Positions 22,701 through 31,099 of a stretch of DNA of 35,222 nt are shown here, piece by piece (within the stretch, counting starts at the first letter, position 1; each line of letters opens with the position of its first letter). The DNA comes from Streptomyces sp. DvalAA-14 (GTDB taxonomy: Bacteria; Actinomycetota; Actinomycetes; Streptomycetales; Streptomycetaceae), in NCBI RefSeq assembly GCF_900091855.1, contig NZ_FMCH01000538.1:1-35222 (forward strand), in the 5' to 3' direction. A program made the position numbers and the translations under genes. The notes under the pieces are model-generated. The model ran no database searches, was not told the origin of the DNA, and saw only the letters and a list, made by a program, of their open reading frames with translations.

Positions 22701-24437
22701 GTGCTGATCCGACTCCTGCGGTCCCATCTGGGGCCGTACAAGCGCCCCATCGGCCTCCTGGTACTGCTCCAGCTCGTGCAGACCGTCGCCACCCTGTATC
22801 TGCCGACCCTCAACGCCGACATCATCGACAACGGCGTGGTCAAGGGCGACACCGGCTACATCGTGACCGTGGGCGGCGTCATGCTCGGGGTGACCGTGGT
22901 GCAGGTCTGCTGCGCGATCGGCGCGGTCTTCTTCGGCGCCCGGACCGCGATGTCGGTCGGCCGGGACATCCGCGCGTCGGTCTTCAACAAGGTCCAGACG
23001 TTCTCCGCCCGAGAGGTCGGCCAGTTCGGGGCGCCCTCACTGATCACCCGTACCACCAACGATGTCCAGCAGGTTCAGATGCTGGTGCTGATGACCTTCA
23101 CCCTGATGGTCTCGGCGCCGATCATGTGTGTCGGCGGCATCGTGCTGGCGCTCGGCCAGGACGTGCCGCTGTCCTCGCTGCTGCTGGTGGTGGTGCCGGT
23201 GCTCGGCATCGCGGTGAGCCTGATCATCCGCAAGATGCGGCCGCTGTTCCGCACCATGCAGACCCGGGTCGACACGGTGAACCGGGTGCTGCGCGAGCAG
23301 ATCACCGGCATCCGGGTGATCCGGGCCTTCGTCAAGGACGACTACGAGCAGCGGCGCTTCGGCGCGGCCAACGACCAGCTGACCTCGGTGTCGCTGGCCA
23401 CCGGCCGCCTGATGGCGCTGATGTTCCCGACCGTGATGGCGATCGTGAACATCTCCAGCGTGGCCGTGCTGTGGTTCGGCGCGCACCGGATCGACAGCGG
23501 CGGGATGCAGATCGGCGCGCTGACCGCGTTCCTCAGCTATCTGATGCAGATCCTGATGTCGGTGATGATGGCCACCTTCATGTTCATGATGGTGCCGCGG
23601 GCCGAGGTGTGCGCCGAGCGCATAGAGGAGGTGCTGGGCACCGAGTCCAGCGTCGTCCTGCCGCCCGACCCGATCACCACCTTGCGGCAGCACGGCGAGC
23701 TGGAGCTGTTCGACGTCGAGTTCGCGTATCCGGGCGCCGAGGTCGCGGTGCTGCGCGGTGTGGACATGGTGGCGCACCCCGGCCAGACCACCGCGGTGAT
23801 CGGCTCCACCGGCAGCGGCAAGTCCACGCTGCTGGGCCTGATCCCGCGGCTGTACGACGCCACCGGCGGCCGGGTGCTGGTGGACGGCGAGGACGTGGCC
23901 GAGCTGGACCCGGTGCTGCTGTCCGAGACGGTCGGCCTGGTGCCGCAGAAGCCCTACCTGTTCTCCGGCACGGTCGCCTCCAACCTGCGCTACGGCAAGC
24001 CGGACGCGACCGACGAGGAACTGTGGCACGCGCTGGAGGTCGCCCAGGCCAAGGACTTCGTGGCGAACCTGGAGGGCGGCCTGGAGGCGCCGATCGCGCA
24101 GGGCGGCAGCAATGTCTCCGGCGGCCAGCGGCAGCGCCTGGCCATCGCCCGGCTGCTGGTGCGGCGCCCGGAGATCTATCTGTTCGACGACTCCTTCTCC
24201 GCACTGGACTACGCCACCGACGCGGCGCTGCGCCGCGCGCTGGCCGCGGAGACCTCGGACGCGACCGTGGTGATCGTCGCCCAGCGGGTGTCCACCATCC
24301 GCGACGCGCACCGGATCATCGTGCTGGACGAGGGCCAGGTGGTCGGCACCGGCACCCACGGGGAACTGATGGAGAGCAACGAGACCTACCGGGAGATCGT
24401 GTTGTCCCAGCTGACGGAGCAGGAGGCCGCGGCGTGA
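22701..24437 (+). CDS. ABC exporter half, permease plus ATPase with degenerate catalytic site
   Basis: A 578-residue half-transporter: six membrane helices (about 1-310) fused to an ATPase domain. The Walker A motif GSTGSGKST is at 368-376, Q-loop context LVPQKPYLF is present, the signature VSGGQ is at 472-476, and Walker B is YLFDDSFSALD. The residue after the Walker B Asp496 is Asp497 rather than the catalytic Glu, and the H-loop reads VAQRVSTI with Gln528 in place of His. These are the marks of the non-hydrolysing subunit in heterodimeric exporters such as LmrCD, BmrCD and TM287/288. It overlaps its partner by 4 bases. Substrate (drug, lipid or peptide) is unknown. Confidence 0.93.
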   Translation: MLIRLLRSHLGPYKRPIGLLVLLQLVQTVATLYLPTLNADIIDNGVVKGDTGYIVTVGGVMLGVTVVQVCCAIGAVFFGARTAMSVGRDIRASVFNKVQTFSAREVGQFGAPSLITRTTNDVQQVQMLVLMTFTLMVSAPIMCVGGIVLALGQDVPLSSLLLVVVPVLGIAVSLIIRKMRPLFRTMQTRVDTVNRVLREQITGIRVIRAFVKDDYEQRRFGAANDQLTSVSLATGRLMALMFPTVMAIVNISSVAVLWFGAHRIDSGGMQIGALTAFLSYLMQILMSVMMATFMFMMVPRAEVCAERIEEVLGTESSVVLPPDPITTLRQHGELELFDVEFAYPGAEVAVLRGVDMVAHPGQTTAVIGSTGSGKSTLLGLIPRLYDATGGRVLVDGEDVAELDPVLLSETVGLVPQKPYLFSGTVASNLRYGKPDATDEELWHALEVAQAKDFVANLEGGLEAPIAQGGSNVSGGQRQRLAIARLLVRRPEIYLFDDSFSALDYATDAALRRALAAETSDATVVIVAQRVSTIRDAHRIIVLDEGQVVGTGTHGELMESNETYREIVLSQLTEQEAAA

Positions 24438-26401
24438 GCGACGACGGGGCACAGAAGCCGGCCGTCCAGCGGCCGCCGCGGCCGATGGGCGGTCCGGCCC
24501 GCTTCATGAGCGGCGGGCCGGTCGAGCGGTCGATGGACTTCCAGGGCTCGTTGAAGCGGCTGATCCGGATGATGCGGCCGGACCGCTTCCTGCTGTGGGT
24601 GATGCTGGCCTTCGGCACGGTGAGCGTCGGGCTGGCGGTGACCGGCCCGCGGATCCTCGGCCATGCCACCGACCTGATCTTCGCCGGGGTGATCGGCGCC
24701 CAGACCAAGGGCGGCTCCAAGGCGCAGGCGCTGGCGGCCTTGCGGGCGCACGGGCAGCACCGGATCGCCGACGTGCTGTCCGGCATCGACTTCACGCCCG
24801 GCAAGGGCATGGACTTCCACGCGATCGGCGCGGTGCTGCTGCTGGCCCTGGGCGTCTACCTGGCGGCGGCGGTGCTGAGCGTGTTCCAGATGCGCACCGC
24901 CACCAAGGTCATCAACCGGGCCGTGTACCGGCTGCGGCGCGACGTGGAGACGAAGCTGTCCCGGCTGCCGCTGTCGTACTTCGACCAGCAGCCGCGCGGC
25001 GAGGTCCTCAGCCGGGCCACCAACGACATCGACAACATCGGCCAGACGATGCAGCAGACCATGGGTCAGCTGATCAACTCGCTGCTGACCATCGTCGGCG
25101 TGCTGGCGATGATGTTCTGGATCTCCTGGCTGCTGGCGCTGGTCGCGCTGGTGACCGTGCCGGTGACGATGCTGGTGGCCACGCGGGTCGGCAAGCGCGC
25201 CCAGCCGCAGTTCGTGCGGCAGTGGAAGACCACCGGGGCGCTCAACGCGCACATCGAGGAGATGTACACCGGGCACGCGCTGGTGAAGGTCTTCGGCCGG
25301 GCGAAGGAGTCGGCGGAGATCTTCGAGCGGGAGAACGAGGCACTGTTCGCCTCCGGCTTCCGGGCGCAGTTCATCTCCGGCACCATCCAGCCGATGATGA
25401 TGTTCATCGGCAACCTCAACTACGTGCTGGTGGCGGTGATCGGCGGCCTGCGGGTGGCGTCGGGCACGCTGTCCATCGGCGACGTGCAGGCCTTCGTGCA
25501 GTACTCGCGGCAGTTCAGCCAGCCGCTGACCCAGGTGGCGAGCATGGCGAACCTGATCCAGTCCGGGGTCGCCTCGGCCGAGCGGGTCTTCGAACTCCTG
25601 GACGCCGGCGAGCAGTCCCAGGAACCGCGGACGCCGGCCCGGCCCGCCGAGCTGCGCGGCCGGGTCGCGCTGGAGGAGGTGGCCTTCCGCTACGTCCCGG
25701 ACCGGCCGCTCATCGAGAACCTGTCGCTGACGGTCGAGCCCGGCCACACGGTGGCCATCGTCGGCCCCACCGGCGCCGGAAAGACGACGCTGGTCAATCT
25801 GCTGATGCGGTTCTACGAGGTGTCCGGCGGGCGGATCACCCTGGACGGCAGCGATGTGTCGGCGATGTCCCGGGAGGAGTTGCGCTCCTCGATCGGGATG
25901 GTGCTCCAGGACACCTGGCTGTTCGGCGGCACCATCGCCGAGAACATCGGGTACGGCAGCGAGGGGGCCACCCGGGAGGACATCGAGGCGGCGGCCCGGG
26001 CGGCGCACGCGGACCGCTTCATCCGCACCCTGCCCGAGGGGTACGACACGGTGATCGACGACGAGGGCAGCGGCGTCAGCGCGGGCGAGAAGCAGCTGAT
26101 CACCATCGCCCGGGCGTTCCTGTCCGACCCGGTGATCCTGGTGCTGGACGAGGCGACCAGTTCGGTCGACACCCGTACCGAGGTGCTGATCCAGCGGGCG
26201 ATGGCCAAGCTGAGCCACGGCCGGACCAGCTTCGTCATCGCGCACCGGCTGTCCACCATCCGGGACGCCGACGTCATCCTGGTGATGGAGTCCGGGTCGA
26301 TCGTGGAGCAGGGCACCCATAGCGAGCTGCTCGCGGCGCAGGGGGCGTACGCCCGGCTGTACGCGGCGCAGTTCGCGCAAGCGGTGGCCGAGGTGGACTG
26401 A
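24434..26401 (+). CDS. ABC exporter half, permease plus ATPase with canonical catalytic residues
   Basis: A 655-residue half-transporter that pairs with the upstream one. The start GTG 24434 overlaps the previous TGA (GTGA) and sits just after AGGAGG, so translation is coupled. A 60-residue Pro/Arg-rich N-terminal tail precedes six membrane helices; a roughly 50-residue insertion between the first two helices (GAQTKGGSKAQ region) would lie outside. Walker A GPTGAGKTT starts at 444, Walker B is LVLDEATSSVD with catalytic Glu573, and the H-loop is His604 in IAHRLST. The signature here is VSAGEKQ (548-554) rather than LSGGQ, which fits formation of the degenerate site with the partner's Asp497 and Gln528. 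Substrate is unknown. Confidence 0.93.
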   Translation: MSDDGAQKPAVQRPPRPMGGPARFMSGGPVERSMDFQGSLKRLIRMMRPDRFLLWVMLAFGTVSVGLAVTGPRILGHATDLIFAGVIGAQTKGGSKAQALAALRAHGQHRIADVLSGIDFTPGKGMDFHAIGAVLLLALGVYLAAAVLSVFQMRTATKVINRAVYRLRRDVETKLSRLPLSYFDQQPRGEVLSRATNDIDNIGQTMQQTMGQLINSLLTIVGVLAMMFWISWLLALVALVTVPVTMLVATRVGKRAQPQFVRQWKTTGALNAHIEEMYTGHALVKVFGRAKESAEIFERENEALFASGFRAQFISGTIQPMMMFIGNLNYVLVAVIGGLRVASGTLSIGDVQAFVQYSRQFSQPLTQVASMANLIQSGVASAERVFELLDAGEQSQEPRTPARPAELRGRVALEEVAFRYVPDRPLIENLSLTVEPGHTVAIVGPTGAGKTTLVNLLMRFYEVSGGRITLDGSDVSAMSREELRSSIGMVLQDTWLFGGTIAENIGYGSEGATREDIEAAARAAHADRFIRTLPEGYDTVIDDEGSGVSAGEKQLITIARAFLSDPVILVLDEATSSVDTRTEVLIQRAMAKLSHGRTSFVIAHRLSTIRDADVILVMESGSIVEQGTHSELLAAQGAYARLYAAQFAQAVAEVD

Positions 26402-26409
26402 CCCGCACG

Positions 26410-26425
26410 GTCCTCGGCGGAGGAC
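26410..26425 (+). terminator. Short hairpin after the ABC pair
   Basis: GTCCTC-GGCG-GAGGAC is a perfect 6 bp stem with a tetraloop, nine bases after the ABC stop codon and 77 bp before the DUF3048 gene. It has no T run. It may attenuate or end the ABC transcript. Confidence 0.4.
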
Positions 26426-26501
26426 ATCGCGGCCTCCCGGGTTCACCATGGAGTGAGGGCGAACAACACGCCGACGCGGCCCAGGGACCCGGGGAGCAGC
26501 G

Positions 26502-27452
26502 ATGAGAAGACGGCAGGCGATCGGGGCGGGCGTCGCGGGGGCGCTGGCCGTCGGACTCGTCGCGGGCTGCTCCGGCTCGGGGGGCGGTGGCGGTGGCGCC
26601 TCCCCCAGCGCGACCCCGCGGGCGACCGGCAGCACCGGCCCGGTCCGCTCGGTGCTCACCGGCGAACCGGGCCCGGCCGGCCGGGTGGTGGCGGTGAAGA
26701 TCGACAATGTGGCGGCCGCCCGCCCCCAGACCGGTCTCAACAGCGCTGACCTCGTCTACGGCATCGAGGTCGAGGGCGGGCTGTCCCGGCTGATGGCCGT
26801 CCTGGACAGCAACCACCTGCCGCCGGTGATCGGCCCGGTGCGCAGCGCCCGCGAGACCGATCTCCAGCTGCTGGCCGACTACAACCACCCGGTGCTGGCC
26901 TTCTCCGGCGCGCAGAGCGAGCTGCTGCCGGTGCTCAAGAAGAGCTCGCAGCTCGCGGCCAGGACCGGCACCCGCGACTTCTTCCGCAACCCCGGCCGGC
27001 CCGCCCCGCACAACGAGTACCTGCGCCCCAAGGGCGTGGCCGGCGACGGCGGGACGGCCCAGGACATCGGCCTGCGCTTCGCCGCGAAGACCCCGGCGGG
27101 CGGCACCCCGGTCACCACCACCTCGGCGTCGATGCCGTCGGCCCGCTTCACCTTCAGCTGGAACGGCTCGCAGTACCGGGTCGCGATGGACGGCAGGCGC
27201 ACGGCCTGGACGGCCGACAATGTGATCGTCCAGCACGTGATCGTGAAGGAGTCCCGCTTCCACAGCCGCACCGGATTCGTACCGTTCTCGGAGACCGTCG
27301 GCAGCGGTACGGCCGTGGTGCTCCGCGACGGCCGCTCGTACAGCGTGCGGTGGAGCCGCCCCGCTGAGACGTCCGGGACGACGTTCCGGCTGGGCGGCGC
27401 GACGCTGCCGCTGCGCCCCGGGCGGACCTGGATCATTCTGGAGCCCCGCTGA
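26502..27452 (+). CDS. DUF3048 domain lipoprotein (YerB family)
   Basis: A 316-residue exported lipoprotein with MRRR at its start, a hydrophobic stretch, and a lipobox LVAGC with lipidation at Cys23. A Gly/Ser-rich linker (24-45) leads to the DUF3048 core: VKIDNVAAARPQTGLNSADLVYG, then the conserved RLMAVLDSN and GPVRSARETD segments. The C-terminal part (DUF3048_C) holds SARFTFSWNG and the FHSRTG motif. The function of this family is not established; YerB-type proteins occur at the cell surface. ATG 26502 follows GGGGAG with a 6-base gap. It ends convergent with the sigma-factor gene 39 bp away. A 10 bp repeat GAGCCCCGCT (about 27441-27465) runs across the stop codon. Confidence 0.88.
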   Translation: MRRRQAIGAGVAGALAVGLVAGCSGSGGGGGGASPSATPRATGSTGPVRSVLTGEPGPAGRVVAVKIDNVAAARPQTGLNSADLVYGIEVEGGLSRLMAVLDSNHLPPVIGPVRSARETDLQLLADYNHPVLAFSGAQSELLPVLKKSSQLAARTGTRDFFRNPGRPAPHNEYLRPKGVAGDGGTAQDIGLRFAAKTPAGGTPVTTTSASMPSARFTFSWNGSQYRVAMDGRRTAWTADNVIVQHVIVKESRFHSRTGFVPFSETVGSGTAVVLRDGRSYSVRWSRPAETSGTTFRLGGATLPLRPGRTWIILEPR

Positions 27453-27491
27453 GCCCCGCTGAGCCCCGCCGGGCCGCCCGGGCGCCCCGCT

Positions 27492-28448
27492 TCAGTCGAG
27501 GTAGCCGCGCAGCTGGTCGGCGAAGGTGTGGTCGCGCAGTTTGCCCAGCGTCTTGGACTCGATCTGGCGGATGCGTTCCCGGGTGACGCCGAAGATCCGG
27601 CCGATCTCCTCCAGGGTGCGCGGGCGGCCGTCGGCGAGGCCGTACCGCAGCTGGACGACCTTGCGTTCGCGCTCGCCGAGGGTGGACAGCACCGCCTCCA
27701 GGTGCTCGCGCAGCAGCAGGAAGGCGGCCGACTCGACCGGTGAGGCGGCGTCGCCGTCCTCGATGAGGTCGCCGAGCGCGACGTCGTCCTCCTCGCCGAC
27801 CGGGGCGTGCAGCGACACCGGCTCCTGGGCGAGCCGCAGCACCTCGCAGACCCGCTCCTCGGTCAGGTCGAGCTGGGCGGCGACCTCTTCGGTGCTGGGC
27901 TCGTAGCCGCGTTCCTGGAGCAGGCGGCGCTGGACCCGCACCACCCGGTTGATCAGCTCGACGACGTGCACGGGCACCCGGATGGTCCGGGCCTGGTCGG
28001 CCAGCGCGCGGGACATGGCCTGGCGGATCCACCAGGTGGCGTAGGTGGAGAACTTGTAGCCGCGGGCGTAGTCGAACTTCTCGACCGCGCGGATCAGGCC
28101 GAGGTTGCCCTCCTGCACCAGGTCCAGCATGGTCAGGCCGCGGCCGATGTAGCGCTTGGCCACCGAGACGACCAGCCGCAGGTTGGCCTCGATCAGCCGG
28201 CGCTTGGCCATCCGGCCGAGCACCACCAGCCGGTCGAGGTCGACGGCGAGCTGGGAGTCCGGGTCGGGGAAGGCGGCGAGTTTCTCCTCGGCGAACAGGC
28301 CGGCCTCGACCCGGCAGGCCAGCAGGACCTCTTCCTCGGCGCTGAGCAGCGGGATACGGCCGATCTCGCGCAGATACTGGCGGAAGAGGTCGGCGGACGG
28401 GCCGGCCGTGTCGGGCCGCAGCGGTTTGACGCGGGGGGCGGCGGCCAC
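27492..28448 (-). CDS. hrdA: Primary-like RNA polymerase sigma factor, Hrd type (probably HrdA)
   Basis: A sigma-70 family factor carrying regions 1.2 to 4.2. Region 1.2 is [21 protein letters not shown], regions 2.1-2.4 include [37 protein letters not shown] and [16 protein letters not shown], and region 4.2 is [20 protein letters not shown]. As read, this frame gives 318 residues from GTG 28448, which has no ribosome site. A better start, GTG 28725 with GGAGG 8 bases before it, lies in another frame; removing one C from the CCCC run at 28467-28470 (minus-strand sense) joins them, giving D-P-A-D-P-P-D-P-V. The HrdA call rests on adjacency to dnaG, as I recall for S. coelicolor, and on the short N-terminus; another Hrd paralogue is possible. 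It lacks the long acidic N-terminus of the main sigma HrdB. Confidence 0.88.
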   Translation of the reverse strand: MAAAPRVKPLRPDTAGPSADLFRQYLREIGRIPLLSAEEEVLLACRVEAGLFAEEKLAAFPDPDSQLAVDLDRLVVLGRMAKRRLIEANLRLVVSVAKRYIGRGLTMLDLVQEGNLGLIRAVEKFDYARGYKFSTYATWWIRQAMSRALADQARTIRVPVHVVELINRVVRVQRRLLQERGYEPSTEEVAAQLDLTEERVCEVLRLAQEPVSLHAPVGEEDDVALGDLIEDGDAASPVESAAFLLLREHLEAVLSTLGERERKVVQLRYGLADGRPRTLEEIGRIFGVTRERIRQIESKTLGKLRDHTFADQLRGYLD

Positions 28449-28725
28449 GGGATCCGGGGGGTCCGCGGGGATCCGGGTGGTCTGCCGGGTCCGCGGGGTC
28501 CGCCGGGTCCGGGGCGAAGGGCTCGTGGTCCGGGTCGTCGGGGTCGTCGGCGCTCCCGAAGCCGTTCGCCGGGTCGGGGGTCTCGCCCTCCCGGCGCTGT
28601 TCCGGCACCCGGGGCGCGCCCGCGTCCCCGGGCGGCTGAGGCAGGAACTCCATGGCGACCACCTCGGCTACGGCGGGCAACGGGGGTAATTCGGCCTGGA
28701 CCTGGATCGGGCTACGGGTCTGCAC
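28449..28725 (-). pseudogene. hrdA: Out-of-frame N-terminal extension of the sigma-factor gene
   Basis: From GTG 28725, with an ideal GGAGG ribosome site at 28735-28739, the minus strand reads VQTRSPIQVQAELPPL, then an acidic Pro/Asp repeat ([10 protein letters not shown]), before leaving the sigma frame at the CCCC run 28467-28470. An acidic low-complexity N-terminus before region 1.2 is common in Hrd-type sigma factors. It should be read as one gene with 27492-28448 if the extra base is an error. Confidence 0.6.
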
Positions 28726-28950
28726 GGAAGCGACCTCCGCGGTGAGCGCGTCGTTGGGCTCGGAGACGGGCTGAGGCCGGGCGGTTCACGTCGTTCCGGC
28801 ACAGCCGGGCCCCCGGACGCCGTCACCCAGTGTGGCCCACGACACACCTCCGCTACGAGGGTCGTGCGTACCCTTTTTCACGCCACGTCACCATCCGCGT
28901 CCGCGCCGTGACGCGCTCCCCCGGCGCACGATCCGCCGGGCGGGCGCGGG
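28726..28950 (-). other. Intergenic region between dnaG and the sigma-factor gene
   Basis: These 225 bp separate two co-directional minus-strand genes and presumably hold a promoter for the sigma factor. The minus strand shows GAAAAAGGG at about 28880-28872 and GGAAC at 28799-28795, the latter resembling the -35 of ECF-sigma promoters, but no matching -10 is convincing. No other gene is seen. Confidence 0.35.
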
Positions 28951-30882
28951 TCACAGGCCGGCCGCGCCCTGCAACCGCAGCCGCTGGCCGTACTGCTGGA
29001 GCGCCCACAACTCGTCCCGCACCGCGATCGCCTCGGGGGCGTCGGGGCGTACGTCCTGGGCGGCCAACCGGCCCAGGGCGGCCTGGACTTCGGCGGCGCG
29101 GCGCTCGACGGCGTTCATCCGGACCCGGACCAGCACCTCGCCGGCGTAGATCTCCGGCACCTTGTGCATGACCGGCTCGACCGCCAGCTCGGTCACCATC
29201 ATCCGGACGGTGTCGTCCGGGGCCGCGTCCCGGACCCGCACCAGGTAGTCGTCGCCGGCCCCCTCCACGCCGCCCGCCGCGGCGATCACCCGGCGCACCG
29301 CGACATAGGGCGGACCGGTGAACTCGTCCTCGCCGTAGGCGTCGAAGGCCGGGGAGACCAGCTGCGGGTACTGCAGGGCCAGCTTCAGCAGTTCCCGCTC
29401 CACCCGGTGGGCCGGGCTGCGCAGATCCAGCCGGGGCCCGCGCGGGCCGGTCCGATCCGGCGCGGCGGCAGCACGGCCGCCGGGCCCCGGACCGTAGCCG
29501 GGGCGGGCCGGACGGCCCTGGTCCGGGGCGTTTCCGGCCGCCCGGGCCCGGGACATCGCCCGGACCCGGCGGATGATCGACTGCTCCTCGGCCTGGGTGC
29601 CGATACCCGCCATGCCGATCAGCCGGATCGCGTAACGGTCCCGCAGCGACTGGTTCTTGATCGCGGCCACCACCGGGACCGCCGCGTCCACCGCCGCCAC
29701 CCGGCCCTCGTCGGTGTCCAGGTTGTAGCGGGCCACGATGGAGCGCAGCGCGAACGCGAACAGCGGTGTGCGGCCGTCGATCAGCCGCTGCACCGCCGCG
29801 TCGCCGTCGGCGAGCCGCAGTTCGCAGGGGTCCATGCCGCCCGGGGTGATCGCGATCGACGTCTCGGCGGCGAACTTCTGGTCGTCCTCGAAGGCGCGCA
29901 GCGCCGCCTTCTGGCCCGCCTCGTCGCCGTCGAAGGTGAACACCACCTCGGCCAGCGCGTTGTCCATCAGCAGCCGCCGCAGGATCTTGATGTGGTCCCC
30001 GCCGAAGGCGGTGCCGCAGGTGGCGATCGCGGTGGTGACGCCGGCCAGGTGGCAGGCCATCACATCGGTGTAGCCCTCGACGACGACCGCCCGGCCGGTC
30101 CTGGCGATCTCCTTCTTGGCCAGGTCGATCCCGTAGAGCACCTGGGACTTGCGGTACAGCGGCGTGTCGGGGGTGTTCAGGTATTTCGGCCCCTGGTCGT
30201 CGTCGCGCAGCTTGCGCGCGCCGAAGCCGATCACCTCGCCGGTGATGTCCCGGATCGGCCAGATCAGCCGGCCCCGGAACCGGTCGATCGCCCCGCCGCG
30301 CCGGCTCTCCGAGGCCAGCCCGGAGACGATCAACTCCTTGTCGGTGAAGCCCTTGCCGCGCAGCAGCCGCACCAGGTGGTCCCAGCCAGCCGGCGCGTAC
30401 CCCACTCCGAAGTGCTCGGCCGCCGCCTGGTCGAATCCGCGCTCGGCCAGGAATCTGCGGCCGATCTCCGCCTCGGCCGAGCCCAGTTGCTCGACGTAGA
30501 AGGCGGCGGCCGCCCGGTGCGCCTCGACCAGCCGGATCCGCTCGCCCTGCTGCTGCCGCCCGGGGCCGTGCCCGCCCTCCTCGTACCGCAGGGTGATCCC
30601 GGCCTGCCCGGCCAGCCGCTCCACGGCCTCGGCGAAGGTCAGATGGTCGAGCTTCATCACGAAGGCGAGGGTGTCGCCGCCTTCGCCGCAGCCGAAGCAG
30701 TGGTACAGGCCCTTGGACGGACTGACCTGGAAGGAGGGGGACTTCTCGTCGTGGAAGGGGCACAGGCCCTTGAGATTGCCGCCGCCGGCCGGCTTGAGCT
30801 GGAGGTATTCGGAGACGACGGCGTCAATGGGGACGGCGTCGCGTACCGCCTTCACGTCGTCGTCTCTGATCCTGCCGGCCAC
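28951..30882 (-). CDS. dnaG: DNA primase
   Basis: DnaG makes RNA primers for replication and acts at the fork with the DnaB helicase. The 643-residue protein has an N-terminal CHC2 zinc ribbon (Cys41, His44, Cys62, Cys65 in CPFH and CFGC), the RNA-polymerase domain with RGRLIWPI, and the Toprim fold with Glu269 in VVEGYTDVM and the DGDEAG acidic pair Asp318/Asp320. The C-terminal helicase-interaction domain follows a Pro/Arg/Gly-rich linker at about 440-490. GTG 30882 starts MAGRIRDDDV, the usual actinobacterial beginning. The sigma-factor gene follows on the same strand after 225 bp, recalling the primase-sigma linkage seen in many bacteria. Confidence 0.97.
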   Translation of the reverse strand: MAGRIRDDDVKAVRDAVPIDAVVSEYLQLKPAGGGNLKGLCPFHDEKSPSFQVSPSKGLYHCFGCGEGGDTLAFVMKLDHLTFAEAVERLAGQAGITLRYEEGGHGPGRQQQGERIRLVEAHRAAAAFYVEQLGSAEAEIGRRFLAERGFDQAAAEHFGVGYAPAGWDHLVRLLRGKGFTDKELIVSGLASESRRGGAIDRFRGRLIWPIRDITGEVIGFGARKLRDDDQGPKYLNTPDTPLYRKSQVLYGIDLAKKEIARTGRAVVVEGYTDVMACHLAGVTTAIATCGTAFGGDHIKILRRLLMDNALAEVVFTFDGDEAGQKAALRAFEDDQKFAAETSIAITPGGMDPCELRLADGDAAVQRLIDGRTPLFAFALRSIVARYNLDTDEGRVAAVDAAVPVVAAIKNQSLRDRYAIRLIGMAGIGTQAEEQSIIRRVRAMSRARAAGNAPDQGRPARPGYGPGPGGRAAAAPDRTGPRGPRLDLRSPAHRVERELLKLALQYPQLVSPAFDAYGEDEFTGPPYVAVRRVIAAAGGVEGAGDDYLVRVRDAAPDDTVRMMVTELAVEPVMHKVPEIYAGEVLVRVRMNAVERRAAEVQAALGRLAAQDVRPDAPEAIAVRDELWALQQYGQRLRLQGAAGL

Positions 30883-31019
30883 GGACGAAGTCTACGGCCC
30901 AGGTCGGACCGGCCGGTTCGGACGCGGTGGGAGCCCGGGTCGGACGCCGGTCGGGCGCCGGCCGGACGCGGGCCGGACGCGGTGGGAAGCTTGGGCCGGG
31001 CAAGGATCGGGCCGATGCA
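30883..31019. other. Intergenic region between dnaG and the GH9 gene
   Basis: A GC-rich stretch with repeated CGGACGC units and two copies of GGACGCGGTGGGA (near 30919 and 30976). It should contain the dnaG promoter, which I cannot place. No gene is seen. Confidence 0.4.
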
Positions 31020-31049
31020 TTGACCACGCGGCTCGCGGGGGGCTAGCTT
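31020..31049 (+). promoter_or_regulatory. Promoter of the GH9 cellulase gene
   Basis: TTGACC (31020-31025) and TAGCTT (31044-31049), 18 bp apart, match the primary-sigma pattern well (five and four of six). A start point near 31056 would leave a 44-base leader that begins just before the palindrome at 31060. Confidence 0.55.
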
Positions 31050-31059
31050 CGCGATTCGT

Positions 31060-31074
31060 TAGGAACCTTTCCTA
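31060..31074. promoter_or_regulatory. Perfect 6-3-6 palindrome at the GH9 start point, candidate operator
   Basis: TAGGAACCTTTCCTA has perfect arms TAGGAA/TTCCTA around CCT, four bases after the predicted start point. I recall similar TTAGGAAA-type palindromes before secreted polysaccharide hydrolase genes of streptomycetes, but cannot verify it here. It differs from the CebR site (TGGGAGCGCTCCCA). A repressor or activator of this family is not encoded nearby. Confidence 0.5.
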
Positions 31075-31099
31075 TTTTCGGCGCGAGGAGACGCAGCGT

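Noticed and set aside
24386-26740. A 784-codon minus-strand frame across the second ABC gene.
   Set aside because: It is His/Arg/Gly-rich antisense shadow; the plus-strand frame contains all ABC motifs in order.
30900-31010. Repeated GGACGC units before the GH9 promoter as a CRISPR or iteron array.
   Set aside because: Units are short, irregularly spaced and GC-rich low complexity; there is no regular repeat-spacer pattern and no cas or replication-initiator gene.
30593-31099. Upstream in-frame extension of the GH9 gene into dnaG.
   Set aside because: It overlaps dnaG in antisense and crosses the promoter; ATG 31100 has a good ribosome site and starts the signal peptide.
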